Assembly (NCBI GenBank): GCA_024278215.1
Contig: JAJRTR010000061.1
Location: 1-19,318 of the forward strand
From: a bacterium
GTDB lineage: Bacteria > UBP15 > UBA6099 > JAJRTR01
DNA: 19,318 nucleotides
Reading direction: 5' to 3'
The notes beneath the pieces are model-generated. The model was not told where the DNA came from. It made no database searches and worked only from the letters and a program-made list of their open reading frames with translations. Every line of letters begins with the position of its first letter. Within the stretch, counting starts at the first letter, position 1. Below are positions 1 to 6,980 of this stretch, piece by piece. A program made the position numbers and the translations under genes.

Positions 1-32
1 ACCCCCAGTAAAGTAATTCTTTAAATACAGAC

Positions 33-219
33 CGTGGAGCCAATTGCAAAATTATGATTCTGCTGCGGTCGGCTGCTGTTGCCCATAGCTGCGTTGTCGG
101 TGTAAAATCGTCCTCGACGTACTCTACAAGTACGCCTGCGGGGATTTCGCATCTCCGCCTTGCTTCGGAACAATTTCGCTCGACCTCGCTACGAACATAA
201 TTTTGCAATTGGCTCCGTG
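33..219. repeat. Palindromic element with 21-bp perfect inverted ends
   Basis: The arms at 36-56 and 196-216 are exact reverse complements over 21 bp, and GT wobble plus one further pair extend them slightly to 33/219. The 139-bp interior has no plausible gene. It contains an inner hairpin, CGTACT (118-123) with a CTACA loop and AGTACG (129-134), plus a short GGTCG/CGACC pair nested outside it. Size, terminal inverted repeats and lack of coding capacity fit a small non-autonomous element, either MITE-like or a REP/BIME-like dispersed palindrome. I see no clear target-site duplication. The interior resembles dispersed palindromes I associate with other bacterial genomes, but I cannot verify that here. 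Confidence 0.7.
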
Positions 220-231
220 ATGTGTTAAAAT
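203..231 (+). promoter_or_regulatory. Candidate sigma-70 promoter for the small gene at 312
   Basis: TTGCAA (203-208) and TAAAAT (226-231) are separated by 17 nt. The -35 box lies inside the right arm of the inverted-repeat element, so the element could supply the promoter of the downstream small gene. A start near 238 would give a leader of about 75 nt. This is sequence match only. Confidence 0.35.
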
Positions 232-311
232 AAGAGTGGACGCAGCTTCAACTCACCGTTTCACTAATATATTAAATGCGTCCGGAATAACAACTCCAGG
301 GGGTTGCGACT

Positions 312-554
312 ATGCCAGTCAGTCCTATTCATGCAACAGATTATGTCAGCCTCGCCCAGCTTAACGGAGCAGGCAAACTCGACATCACAAAACTCAGCAA
401 CAATCCGGCAAGATTCCCGACATCCAAAGAAGTTATGAGTGCGAATCCCGCTAAGATTGCAAAGATCTCGGCGAAGATTCCCGGCAACGTACCCACCATT
501 CAGGATTTATCGAATGCTGTAGGTATAAAAAGGTCTTTCGACATCAAAGGCTGA
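312..554 (+). CDS. Small hypothetical protein, 80 aa
   Basis: I do not recognise this 80-residue protein. The start is supported by a strong Shine-Dalgarno (AGGGGG, 298-303) eight bases before the ATG. The protein has no signal peptide, no membrane segment and no cysteine. It is rich in Asn, Pro, Lys and Ile, and its middle part shows short alternating motifs (SANPAKIAKISAKIPGN, residues about 44-60). It is the only gene at this end on the plus strand and converges on the aldehyde oxidoreductase gene 138 bp away. The window start, with the inverted-repeat element, lies just upstream. It could be a real small orphan protein or a chance frame; the ribosome site is the main argument for reality. 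Confidence 0.5.
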   Translation: MPVSPIHATDYVSLAQLNGAGKLDITKLSNNPARFPTSKEVMSANPAKIAKISAKIPGNVPTIQDLSNAVGIKRSFDIKG

Positions 555-692
555 AGAGTTCCGGTCTTTGAGATAGAGAAAACGCACCTTGCCGGGTAAG
601 GTGTGGAACTGGTTTTGTTCGCGGCATCTTGCTGAAGTGTTTCAAAAAACCAGATGTAAGAGCCAATTGCGACATTCCGGACCGACACGGCT

Positions 693-2750
693 CTACTTCG
701 ATGCGGTGGATTCTTCGGGATACATCGCTTGCAGGACTTCCGTAAGTTTCAGGCTTTTCAGTTTGTTGGGCCGGGGTCTGCCTTCACGGTCGATCTCGCG
801 CACAGTGTAGTACTCGCGGATCATGTGTTCATGGTCGGGAGTGAGTTTTTTCGCCATACGTTTCTTGTTAAGTTTTTTACCCGGCATGATCTTTCCCATA
901 CCAAGGAAAACTTTTTTCTGATGAGGAATAATCCTGTTCATTACACTTATGGAGACATCTTTTATGAACGGGAGGTCGGGCGGTTTGAATTTAGTCGTGC
1001 TGTAAACGATGTCGTCGAGGCCGGTCGGCACGCCCTCCTCGTGGGCATGTAAAAGCCTCGCGGGAAGTTTGTCGTCATCTGCTGTAAAACCGCATAAATT
1101 ATTGAACGCTCTTTGTATGAACCATGTGCGCTCGCCTATGGCGGTCAGTTCGCTTATTGACCATTCTATACCTGTAATATGTTTAAGGGCGGGCAGCAGG
1201 TTGTCTTTTACCGAGAGCGGCCAGGAGACGAACATGCACATGTTAAGCGAAGACACGAGCATGCCGAGGTCTTCGCTTCGTGCCACCATTTCCGCTTTGC
1301 CGTCTTTCGTGAGCGGCGGGTAGGAACCGTCGAGCCCGAACTCCGGATATTTGTAGACGCCCATTTCCACGACAAGATCATTGTGTGAAATGTGGCAGGC
1401 GCCGCGCGGCGCGGTGGTGTAGGCGAGGGCGAGTCCGTGATAGGCGCGCGGGTCGTGCATCGGAACTTCCATGCCTTTCGAGTGTATAGCGAACCGCGCT
1501 GATTCATGTCCGATTTTTTCGCTCATTCGCTTGACGCCTTCAGCCAGCATATCGCCTATCCCTTCGCGTTTCGCAATCATTTCGAGAAGTTGCAGAAGAG
1601 TTTCCGACCGGCCCCAGTCGAGCTCCATGCCGCCTGTGTCATCTTTGGAGATCAGCCCTTTTTCATAAGCTTCGGTAATGAACGCGATGCTGCTGCCTGC
1701 CGATATAGTGTCCATACCCATATCGTTGCACAGTACATTTGCGGCGCACAGGGCTTCCAGGTCGTCGATCATGTTCATAGCGCCCATGGCGGCAACCGTT
1801 TCATATTCCGGGCCGGGCGCTTTATCCATTTTATATTTACCGTCGGGTATCGTCACCACGCGCTTGCACTTCACCGGGCATCCGAAACAGCCCGACGTTT
1901 TATCGAGTATCGTGTCGGCCATTGTGATGCCGTTTATTCGGTCTGAGCCGGTGCTCCAGTCCGCCACGCGCCAGTTTTTTGTGGGCACATCGCCGACCAG
2001 CATACCCAGTTGCATCGTTCCGGCTGTTCCGAAGCGGGAGTAAGCGGTCATTGTGACATCGTCCTTGAGCGCTTTTGATATTTTTTCGCGCAACGCGGTG
2101 AATTCGCCCTTATCGAAAAGTTCGGGTCTCTTCTTGCCGTGAACAGCCACAGCTTTTAATTTTTTTGAGCCCATCACAGCGCCGAGCCCGGTACGGCCTG
2201 CGGCGTTATGAGGCGAGTCCATGATGCACGAATAAAGAACCCTGTTTTCACCGGCCGGGCCGATGCTCATCGTATAAACTTTCTTGACTTTCTGTTCTTC
2301 CGCTATGAGTGCGGAGACTTCAGATGTCGGCTTACCCCATACAATACCCGCAGGTACTATCGAGGGTTTGCCGTCATTTATGAAAAGGTAAACAGGTTCC
2401 TGCGCCGCGCCGGTGATAACGATGCCGTCGTAACCGGCGTATTTCATATAGGGCGCGAAATAGCCGCCGCAACTCGAGGAACCGAATCCGCCGGTGAGCG
2501 GCGACCTTGCGGCAACCTGTATGCGGCTCGAACCCGGCATCGGGGTTCCCACATAGGGACCGGTCATGAAGATTATCGGATTATCCGGGCCGAGTGGGTC
2601 CGCCTCATAAGCTTTCAGGTCGAACAGGAGTTTCGAAGCAAGCGCGACGCCGCCCAGATATTCGCGGGCGACTTCAGGTGTCAGTTCGCGGTCTTCGATC
2701 TTTCCGCCTGTCAGATCGACATATAATATTCTGCCGCAATATCCATACAT
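693..2750 (-). CDS. Aldehyde:ferredoxin oxidoreductase family protein (tungsten/molybdopterin)
   Basis: Members of this family oxidise aldehydes to acids, or run in reverse, with ferredoxin as electron partner in the cytoplasm. They bind a bis-pterin tungsten or molybdenum cofactor and one [4Fe-4S] cluster. The 685-residue protein opens with the typical GYCGRILYVDLTGG start. It has the pterin-binding region GSSRIQVAARSPLTGGFG (73-90), PGPEYETVAAMGAMNM (312-327), and cluster cysteines C288-x2-C291-x3-C295 with C505. It is about 70 residues longer than classical AOR, with a basic C-terminal tail. An ATG 15 codons upstream is in frame, but I chose 2750 because GAGAGGGG lies just before it and the family N-terminus begins there. 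A BamB-like or WOR-like substrate cannot be excluded. It lies 114 bp downstream of the broken acyl-CoA ligase on the same strand. Confidence 0.93.
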   Translation of the reverse strand: MYGYCGRILYVDLTGGKIEDRELTPEVAREYLGGVALASKLLFDLKAYEADPLGPDNPIIFMTGPYVGTPMPGSSRIQVAARSPLTGGFGSSSCGGYFAPYMKYAGYDGIVITGAAQEPVYLFINDGKPSIVPAGIVWGKPTSEVSALIAEEQKVKKVYTMSIGPAGENRVLYSCIMDSPHNAAGRTGLGAVMGSKKLKAVAVHGKKRPELFDKGEFTALREKISKALKDDVTMTAYSRFGTAGTMQLGMLVGDVPTKNWRVADWSTGSDRINGITMADTILDKTSGCFGCPVKCKRVVTIPDGKYKMDKAPGPEYETVAAMGAMNMIDDLEALCAANVLCNDMGMDTISAGSSIAFITEAYEKGLISKDDTGGMELDWGRSETLLQLLEMIAKREGIGDMLAEGVKRMSEKIGHESARFAIHSKGMEVPMHDPRAYHGLALAYTTAPRGACHISHNDLVVEMGVYKYPEFGLDGSYPPLTKDGKAEMVARSEDLGMLVSSLNMCMFVSWPLSVKDNLLPALKHITGIEWSISELTAIGERTWFIQRAFNNLCGFTADDDKLPARLLHAHEEGVPTGLDDIVYSTTKFKPPDLPFIKDVSISVMNRIIPHQKKVFLGMGKIMPGKKLNKKRMAKKLTPDHEHMIREYYTVREIDREGRPRPNKLKSLKLTEVLQAMYPEESTASK

Positions 2751-2774
2751 AACCGTGTTTCCCCTCTCAGCAAG

Positions 2775-2789
2775 CAGTTTGAAAAACTG
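2775..2789. promoter_or_regulatory. Small hairpin in the AOR leader
   Basis: CAGTTT (2775-2780), loop GAA, AAACTG (2784-2789) form a perfect 6-bp stem, 24 bases before the AOR start codon and upstream of its ribosome site. A role in regulating or protecting the AOR message is a guess. Confidence 0.25.
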
Positions 2790-2864
2790 TAACACTTCAA
2801 ACGGGTAAAGAATGTTGTTGAAAAGAGCAGGAGCGTATCGCTATAAAACATTGCCGGGCCGGTT

Positions 2865-4685
2865 CTATTCCCGCGTTCCTATCCTTAGAACAACAAAATC
2901 AGCATCTTCATTCTTATAGAGTTTCTCTATTTCGTCTTTGTATCTGTTTGTGATTTTCTTCAGCCTTGCCTGTCCGTTAGCCGTGGCTTCTTGATTCTTC
3001 GGAGAGAAAGGTCTTACATATAAAGCCTTATGAATCCGTTCGAGAGGGTGATTGTCTTCCTGTTTGCTTTTGACTTCGAAAAATTCATGTTCAACAGCTT
3101 CCAGCATTTGCTCGTTGTAGACAAGATCGTATGGATGCGCGTAGGAGATCCCCATCGAGTCTGCATACCTGACAGGCACATCGAGGTCCTCTGCCATCGA
3201 GATCACAGCAACCGGAAAGTCCATTTGTTCGCCCGCCACGGCTATCTGTCCGATGAGGCTGCAATGATCAAGGAATTTCTCGCCGATTTCCTCCAGGTCG
3301 TAATATTCGCCGTTTGCGAATTTTACACGGCTTCCTTGCCTGCCGATAATTTTCAGATACCCTTAGTGATCCAGTATACCCATATCTCCTGTGTGGAAAA
3401 AGCCGTCTTTAGAAAGCACCGAAATATTTATTGCGGGGAGATTGAGGTAGCCGGAGAAAACGCTGTCGCCCCTGACCGTGATCTCGCCGGGTTGCCCCGG
3501 AAGCACCTGTCTGCCTTCCTCGTCCAATATTTTAACTTCGAGGCCCGGTATAACCTTGCCGACAGTGCCCTGTTTCTTCCCGCCCGGCATATTTATTGAT
3601 ATTACAGGTGATGTTTCGCTCATTCCGTAGCCTTCGACAATTGCGAGCCCGAGTTTATTTTCAAATATATTTTCGACACAGGCCGCAAGTTTTGCCGCTC
3701 CGGAAATGCAGGTTCTTGTGTGGTCGAGGCCTGCTGCCGCCAGCGCTTTCGGGATATATTTTTCGTCGACATTCATGTCCAGCTCGACGTATTCGCCGTT
3801 TGAAATCTGGAAGATTTTACCGCTGATAAGATCGAGAAGATTCGAGAAAGTGCGAGGCACGCCGGGCAGTATCGTCGGCCTCACAGCAGCGAGATCGAAT
3901 GCGAACGTTCCTTTGCGGCAGTAGGCGAGCGTACCCCCGCTGAAAAGAACCAGATATGAGATGATTGTCTGCAATATATGCGCGGTAGGCAGGTATGCCA
4001 GGCAGATGTCGTCCCGGCGAATGTCCAATAATTCGGCACATGTTCTTGCGTTTGCCATAATATTGTTATGGCTGAGCACAGCGCCTTTAGGCTGACCGCT
4101 CATGCCGGAAGTATAAACGATTCGTGCGGGAGTATCGCCGATGATTCCCTGGATGCGCTCATCAACGGCTTCGCGGTTTATCGCCGTTTTTATAAGGGTA
4201 TCGTAACGCACTATGCGCTCGTCATCTATCTCATCAGGGATTCTTCCGAACGCTACAATCCATTTAAGAGACGGCATCATTCCCGGAGGTATCATCGAGA
4301 TGGTTTCGAGCCTCTGCCGGCGGTCCACGAATATAACACTTATCTCCGAGTCGTTGATTTTATGAATGATATTATCTTCATTATCGTTGCTGTAAATTCC
4401 TACCGTCGCACCGCCGCACGCCTGCACGGCGAAATCCGCAATATTCCATTCTTCTCTCGTCGAGGACAGGATGCCGGCTTTGTCTCCTGCTACAAAACCA
4501 CATTCCATAAGCCCGGTTGCAAGTGAAAAAGTATCTTCAATAAGGCTGCGATACGACTTCACTATCGAATATTCACCTCTTTCGTCTTTCGACGACATCG
4601 CCGGTGCGTCACTATACAGTAATGCAGCGTTTCTTATCGCTTCTACAATGCTGACGGACTCGCACACTTTTTGAGGTAATCCCAT
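2865..4685 (-). pseudogene. Long-chain-type acyl-CoA ligase (AMP-forming), interrupted by in-frame TAA
   Basis: The intact enzyme would activate a carboxylic acid to its acyl-CoA using ATP. The first 440 codons carry the ATP motif YTSGMSGQPKG (191-201), GYGMSETSP (352-360) and TGD (432-434). Translation then meets TAA at 3363-3365. The same frame continues without shift as GYLKIIGRQGSRVKFANGEYY (motif GYL-I-GR expected directly after TGD-x5) to a normal C-terminal domain ending at 2865. The full reading frame is 607 codons, the usual family length. So one base change separates it from an intact gene. Alternatives are a sequencing or assembly error or stop readthrough. The C-terminal segment ATANGQARLKK has Gln where the catalytic lysine is normally expected, if my alignment is right. 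The start has a good site (GAGGGGAAG) and an upstream promoter match. Confidence 0.85.
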
Positions 4686-4735
4686 AATACTTCCCCTCTA
4701 AACGGTACCGGCTGAGAATGTTTTGTTATGCGTAA

Positions 4736-4764
4736 ATTCTATCATCAACATATTATTATTACAA
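4736..4764 (-). promoter_or_regulatory. Candidate sigma-70 promoter for the acyl-CoA ligase
   Basis: Read on the minus strand: TTGTAA (4764-4759), 17 nt, TAGAAT (4741-4736). The implied transcription start is about 44 bases before the ligase ATG at 4685. The surrounding stretch is locally AT-rich. Confidence 0.5.
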
Positions 4765-4819
4765 TCCGAATCTACACGTCATGCAGCAGCCGGAAACAAT
4801 TTCGAAAAGATATTCAGAC

Positions 4820-4844
4820 GCAGATAGAGCAGATTTACGCAGAT
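4820..4844. repeat. Three GCAGAT units at 9-10 bp spacing
   Basis: GCAGAT occurs at 4820-4825, 4829-4834 and 4839-4844. On the minus strand this reads as ATCTGCGTAA, ATCTGCTCT, ATCTGCGTCT. Similar ATCTGCGT runs are, in my experience, common intergenic debris in many bacterial assemblies; I cannot check this here. Confidence 0.55.
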
Positions 4845-4882
4845 AAATGCTTCATGATTTTCATCGTTCCACATCTGCATTT

Positions 4883-4920
4883 GTGAAATATACGGGTTAA
4901 GCCTAACCCGGCAAAGCCGG
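4883..4920. repeat. GTGAAATAT repeat, copy 1, with following hairpins
   Basis: The motif GTGAAATATACGGGTTA occupies 4883-4899. It runs into a perfect hairpin, CGGGTTA (4893-4899), loop AGCC, TAACCCG (4904-4910), which overlaps a second one, CCGGC (4908-4912), loop AAA, GCCGG (4916-4920). The motif recurs near 6964-6980 and 9552-9568 at the ends of genes. Confidence 0.6.
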
Positions 4921-4931
4921 AACCAAACAGG

Positions 4932-4959
4932 CCGCATTTTCGTGCCCAGACAAATGCGG
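4932..4959. repeat. Perfect 8-bp hairpin
   Basis: CCGCATTT (4932-4939) and AAATGCGG (4952-4959) are exact reverse complements around a 12-nt loop. There is no T-run on either side, so it is not a standard terminator. The GCAT-containing stem resembles the CCCGCAT/ATGCGGG hairpin at 9543-9565. Confidence 0.55.
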
Positions 4960-4998
4960 TTTGAGCACGTCACACGCACGGTCTACGGTTTGAGCACG
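4957..4998. repeat. Direct repeat, 13 bp exact, 29-bp period
   Basis: CGGTTTGAGCACG occurs at 4957-4969 and 4986-4998. Identity continues imperfectly after the first copy (TCACAC against GCACAC). With only two copies this is not a CRISPR array. Confidence 0.6.
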
Positions 4999-5016
4999 GC
5001 ACACAGAGTTTCATCG

Positions 5017-5065
5017 TTCCAAAGGTCTACCTTGGAAACGACTGTAACTGGAAGCTCCAGCTTTC
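5017..5065. repeat. Two adjacent hairpins (CGTTCC-type intergenic repeat)
   Basis: TTCCAA and GG (5017-5025, with one bulged A) pair with CC and TTGGAA (5030-5037) around a TCTA loop. A second palindrome follows, with AAGCT (5052-5056) and AGCTT (5059-5063). Two hairpins in a row beginning with CGTTCC look like a decayed dispersed repeat. CATCGTTCC also occurs at 4862-4870, and its reverse complement GGAACGATG starts at 9519. Confidence 0.5.
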
Positions 5066-5190
5066 ACCGATCTCTTTTCAGCATTTCTTTACCATCCTGC
5101 GTAGCATTTCAGTCGCAAGATACTGTAGTGTGCACAAGGTGTAGTGGATAATGAAGACACATCGACACAAGATGTCGTGTCAACTTGAGT

Positions 5191-5250
5191 GAAGGGAATC
5201 CCTCCCTTCAGATATTTTGAAGGAATTTCGAGGACATGACAGGAATTTCG
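5191..5250. repeat. Overlapping hairpins and 10-bp direct repeat
   Basis: GAAGGGA (5191-5197) pairs with TCCCTTC (5203-5209). The alternative stem CCTTCA (5205-5210) with TGAAGG (5218-5223) uses the same bases, so the two are mutually exclusive. AGGAATTTCG is repeated exactly at 5221-5230 and 5241-5250. I see no gene that this would control: on the minus strand it lies downstream of the NfnB-like gene, and on the plus strand nothing starts here. Confidence 0.5.
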
Positions 5251-5362
5251 CCCTTTAATTCCGGATAGTGTACCCGGGGAATTCTGCGCATGTTTCAAAA
5301 ACGCACAAGTTTCTTATTGCATTACATGCGCTTTTCAGTGTTGCGGCACCTCCTGTGGCCGG

Positions 5363-6808
5363 TTACTTCTTTTTCTTTTTGTCATCTTCGGGTTCGGGTT
5401 TTGTCACTTTGCCGGTCATGACGAATTCATGGATGCTGCGCGCGGCGACTTTGCCCTGTCCCATAGCGGAGATAACGGTGGCTGCGCCTGTGACGATGTC
5501 GCCGCCCGCAAAAACACCTTTTTTCGATGTTTCCAGTGTGTCCGGGTCTGCAACTATTGTGCCCCAGCGTGTTGTCTTGATGTCGGGAGTAGTCATGGGA
5601 ATCAGCGGGTTTGACCTGTTGCCGAGCGCCGGTATGACAGTATCGCATTCGATGACAAATTCGCTTCCTTTTATCGGTATGGGCCTGCGGCTGCCGGAAT
5701 CGTCCGGCTCGCCAAGCTCCATCCTTATGCACTCGACGCCGACAACATGGCCTTCGTCGTTGCCGAGTATACGCACAGGGTTTGTGAGCAGTTCGAGTTT
5801 GACGCCTTCCTGCTCGGCATGATGAATTTCTTCATTACGCGCGGGCATCTCGTCGCGGCTGCGCCTGTAGACGATAGTCGACTCCGAACCCATGCGCAAA
5901 GCCGTGCGCGCCGAGTCCATGGCGACATTTCCGCCGCCTACGGTGATGACTTTTTTACTGATAATCGGCGCGGTGGCATATTCGGGGAACTTGTATGCTT
6001 TCATGAGGTTCGAGCGTGTCAGGTATTCATTTGCCGAGTAGACGCCGACGAGGTTTTCGCCGGGAATGCGCATAAAGATGGGGAGTCCCGCGCCTGTGGC
6101 TACGAATATCGCGTCGTAGCCGTTATTCAGCAAGTCGTCGACGGTGCCGGATTTGCCGACGACGAAGTCTTTGCGTATTTCCACACCGAGCTTTTCGAGG
6201 CCGCCTATTTCGTATTTCACGATTTCTTTTGGGAGCCTGAACTCGGGGATGCCGTACACGAGAACGCCGCCGGTCACGTGGAAGGCTTCGAATATCGTGA
6301 CATCGTGGCCGAGTTTGACGAGGTCTCCGGCAACAGTCACACCGGCAGGCCCGGAACCCACGACACCGATCTTCTTACCTGTGGGGGGCGGCATGTCGGG
6401 GATGACCATATCGCCCGCGCGGCGCGCGTAATCGGCAGCGAAGCGTTCGAGTCTGCCTATTGCAACGGGATCGCCTTTCTTGCCGAGAATGCAACGCGCC
6501 TCGCACTGCATTTCCTGCGGGCACACTCTGCCTGTTACCGCCGGCAGCGTATTCTGTTCTTTCAGCGACCATGCGGCTTCGATGAACTTGCCCTCTTCGA
6601 TAAGCAGTATGAATTTAGGGATGTTGATATTGACGGGACACCCTTTCACACAATTGGGCTTTTTACATTTCAGGCAGCGCTGTGCTTCCTGCACAGCAGT
6701 TTCCTCGTCGTAGCCGTAAGGGACTTCATCGAAGTTGTGTCTCCTGCGGCGCGGGTCCTGCTCGGGCATTTTATGCCTTGGAATCTTTTTGCGTTCTTTC
6801 ACATCCAT
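5363..6808 (-). CDS. nfnB: NfnB/GltA-type NADPH-dependent flavoprotein subunit
   Basis: This 481-residue protein has the full layout of the NfnB / glutamate synthase small-subunit family. A cysteine-rich iron-sulfur domain comes first (C45, C48, C53, C57; C96, C102, C106). An FAD-binding GSGPAG (151-156), an NADPH-binding GGGNVAMDSA (291-300) and the second FAD motif GGDIVTG (435-441) follow. The C-terminus is a charged lysine tail. In Nfn enzymes this subunit holds the bifurcating FAD, binds NADP(H) and exchanges electrons with ferredoxin. The annotation glutamate synthase is less likely because no large subunit is nearby, while the next gene upstream ends in an NfnA module, the natural partner. 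The start at 6808 has only a weak ribosome site (GGA), so coupling to the upstream gene is possible across the 169-bp gap. Confidence 0.92.
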   Translation of the reverse strand: MDVKERKKIPRHKMPEQDPRRRRHNFDEVPYGYDEETAVQEAQRCLKCKKPNCVKGCPVNINIPKFILLIEEGKFIEAAWSLKEQNTLPAVTGRVCPQEMQCEARCILGKKGDPVAIGRLERFAADYARRAGDMVIPDMPPPTGKKIGVVGSGPAGVTVAGDLVKLGHDVTIFEAFHVTGGVLVYGIPEFRLPKEIVKYEIGGLEKLGVEIRKDFVVGKSGTVDDLLNNGYDAIFVATGAGLPIFMRIPGENLVGVYSANEYLTRSNLMKAYKFPEYATAPIISKKVITVGGGNVAMDSARTALRMGSESTIVYRRSRDEMPARNEEIHHAEQEGVKLELLTNPVRILGNDEGHVVGVECIRMELGEPDDSGSRRPIPIKGSEFVIECDTVIPALGNRSNPLIPMTTPDIKTTRWGTIVADPDTLETSKKGVFAGGDIVTGAATVISAMGQGKVAARSIHEFVMTGKVTKPEPEDDKKKKK

Positions 6809-6963
6809 TGCTTTTTTCCGTCTCTCTTTTGCCGCTCTGACCGGCGCGGCTTGATATTTTTTGATTCTGCTGCTTTCTTTTGCCGGTGTTATTCAACAAT
6901 ATACACAAAACGGGTTTGCGCAGGGCACACATCGTTGTTGTAAGTGTGTGCTAACCGGCATCT

Positions 6964-6980
6964 GTGAAATATGTGTGCTA
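6964..6980. repeat. GTGAAATAT repeat, copy 2, overlapping a stop codon
   Basis: GTGAAATATGTGTGCTA matches copy 3 at 13 of 17 positions by eye. Its last three bases, CTA at 6978-6980, are the TAG stop of the minus-strand NuoG-NfnA fusion gene. Confidence 0.5.

Larger units (their letters stand above)
4686..5362. other. Repeat-rich non-coding stretch
   Basis: This 677-bp gap between the ligase start and the end of the NfnB-like gene shows no convincing gene. It contains the ligase promoter, a triple GCAGAT motif, one copy of the GTGAAATAT repeat, several perfect hairpins, a 13-bp direct repeat and a 10-bp direct repeat, listed separately. Short frames on the minus strand across 5089-5298 have no start support and no recognisable product. 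Confidence 0.7.

Noticed and set aside
659-694. AGAGCC/GGCTCT inverted repeat as a terminator between the converging small gene and AOR
   Set aside because: The stem is only 6 bp with a 24-nt loop, overlaps the AOR stop codon, and has no T-run directly after it on the plus strand.
3363-3365. Programmed recoding of TAA in the acyl-CoA ligase
   Set aside because: TAA serves as a normal stop in neighbouring genes such as the NuoF fusion, and no recoding structure is evident; mutation or sequence error is simpler.
4957-4998. CRISPR array
   Set aside because: Only two copies of a 13-bp unit with a 29-bp period; no spacer structure and no cas genes.
5089-5298. Minus-strand frame of 69 codons, possible transposase fragment
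   Set aside because: No recognisable motif and no ribosome site; it runs across hairpins and direct repeats.
5363-6808. Glutamate synthase small subunit working in ammonia assimilation
   Set aside because: The family is the same, but no glutamate synthase large subunit is present and the adjacent gene encodes an NfnA module, so an Nfn role fits better. Not fully excluded.
5747-6943. Open frame of 398 codons on the plus strand
   Set aside because: It is antisense to the NfnB-like gene with all its motifs; no ribosome site or recognisable product.
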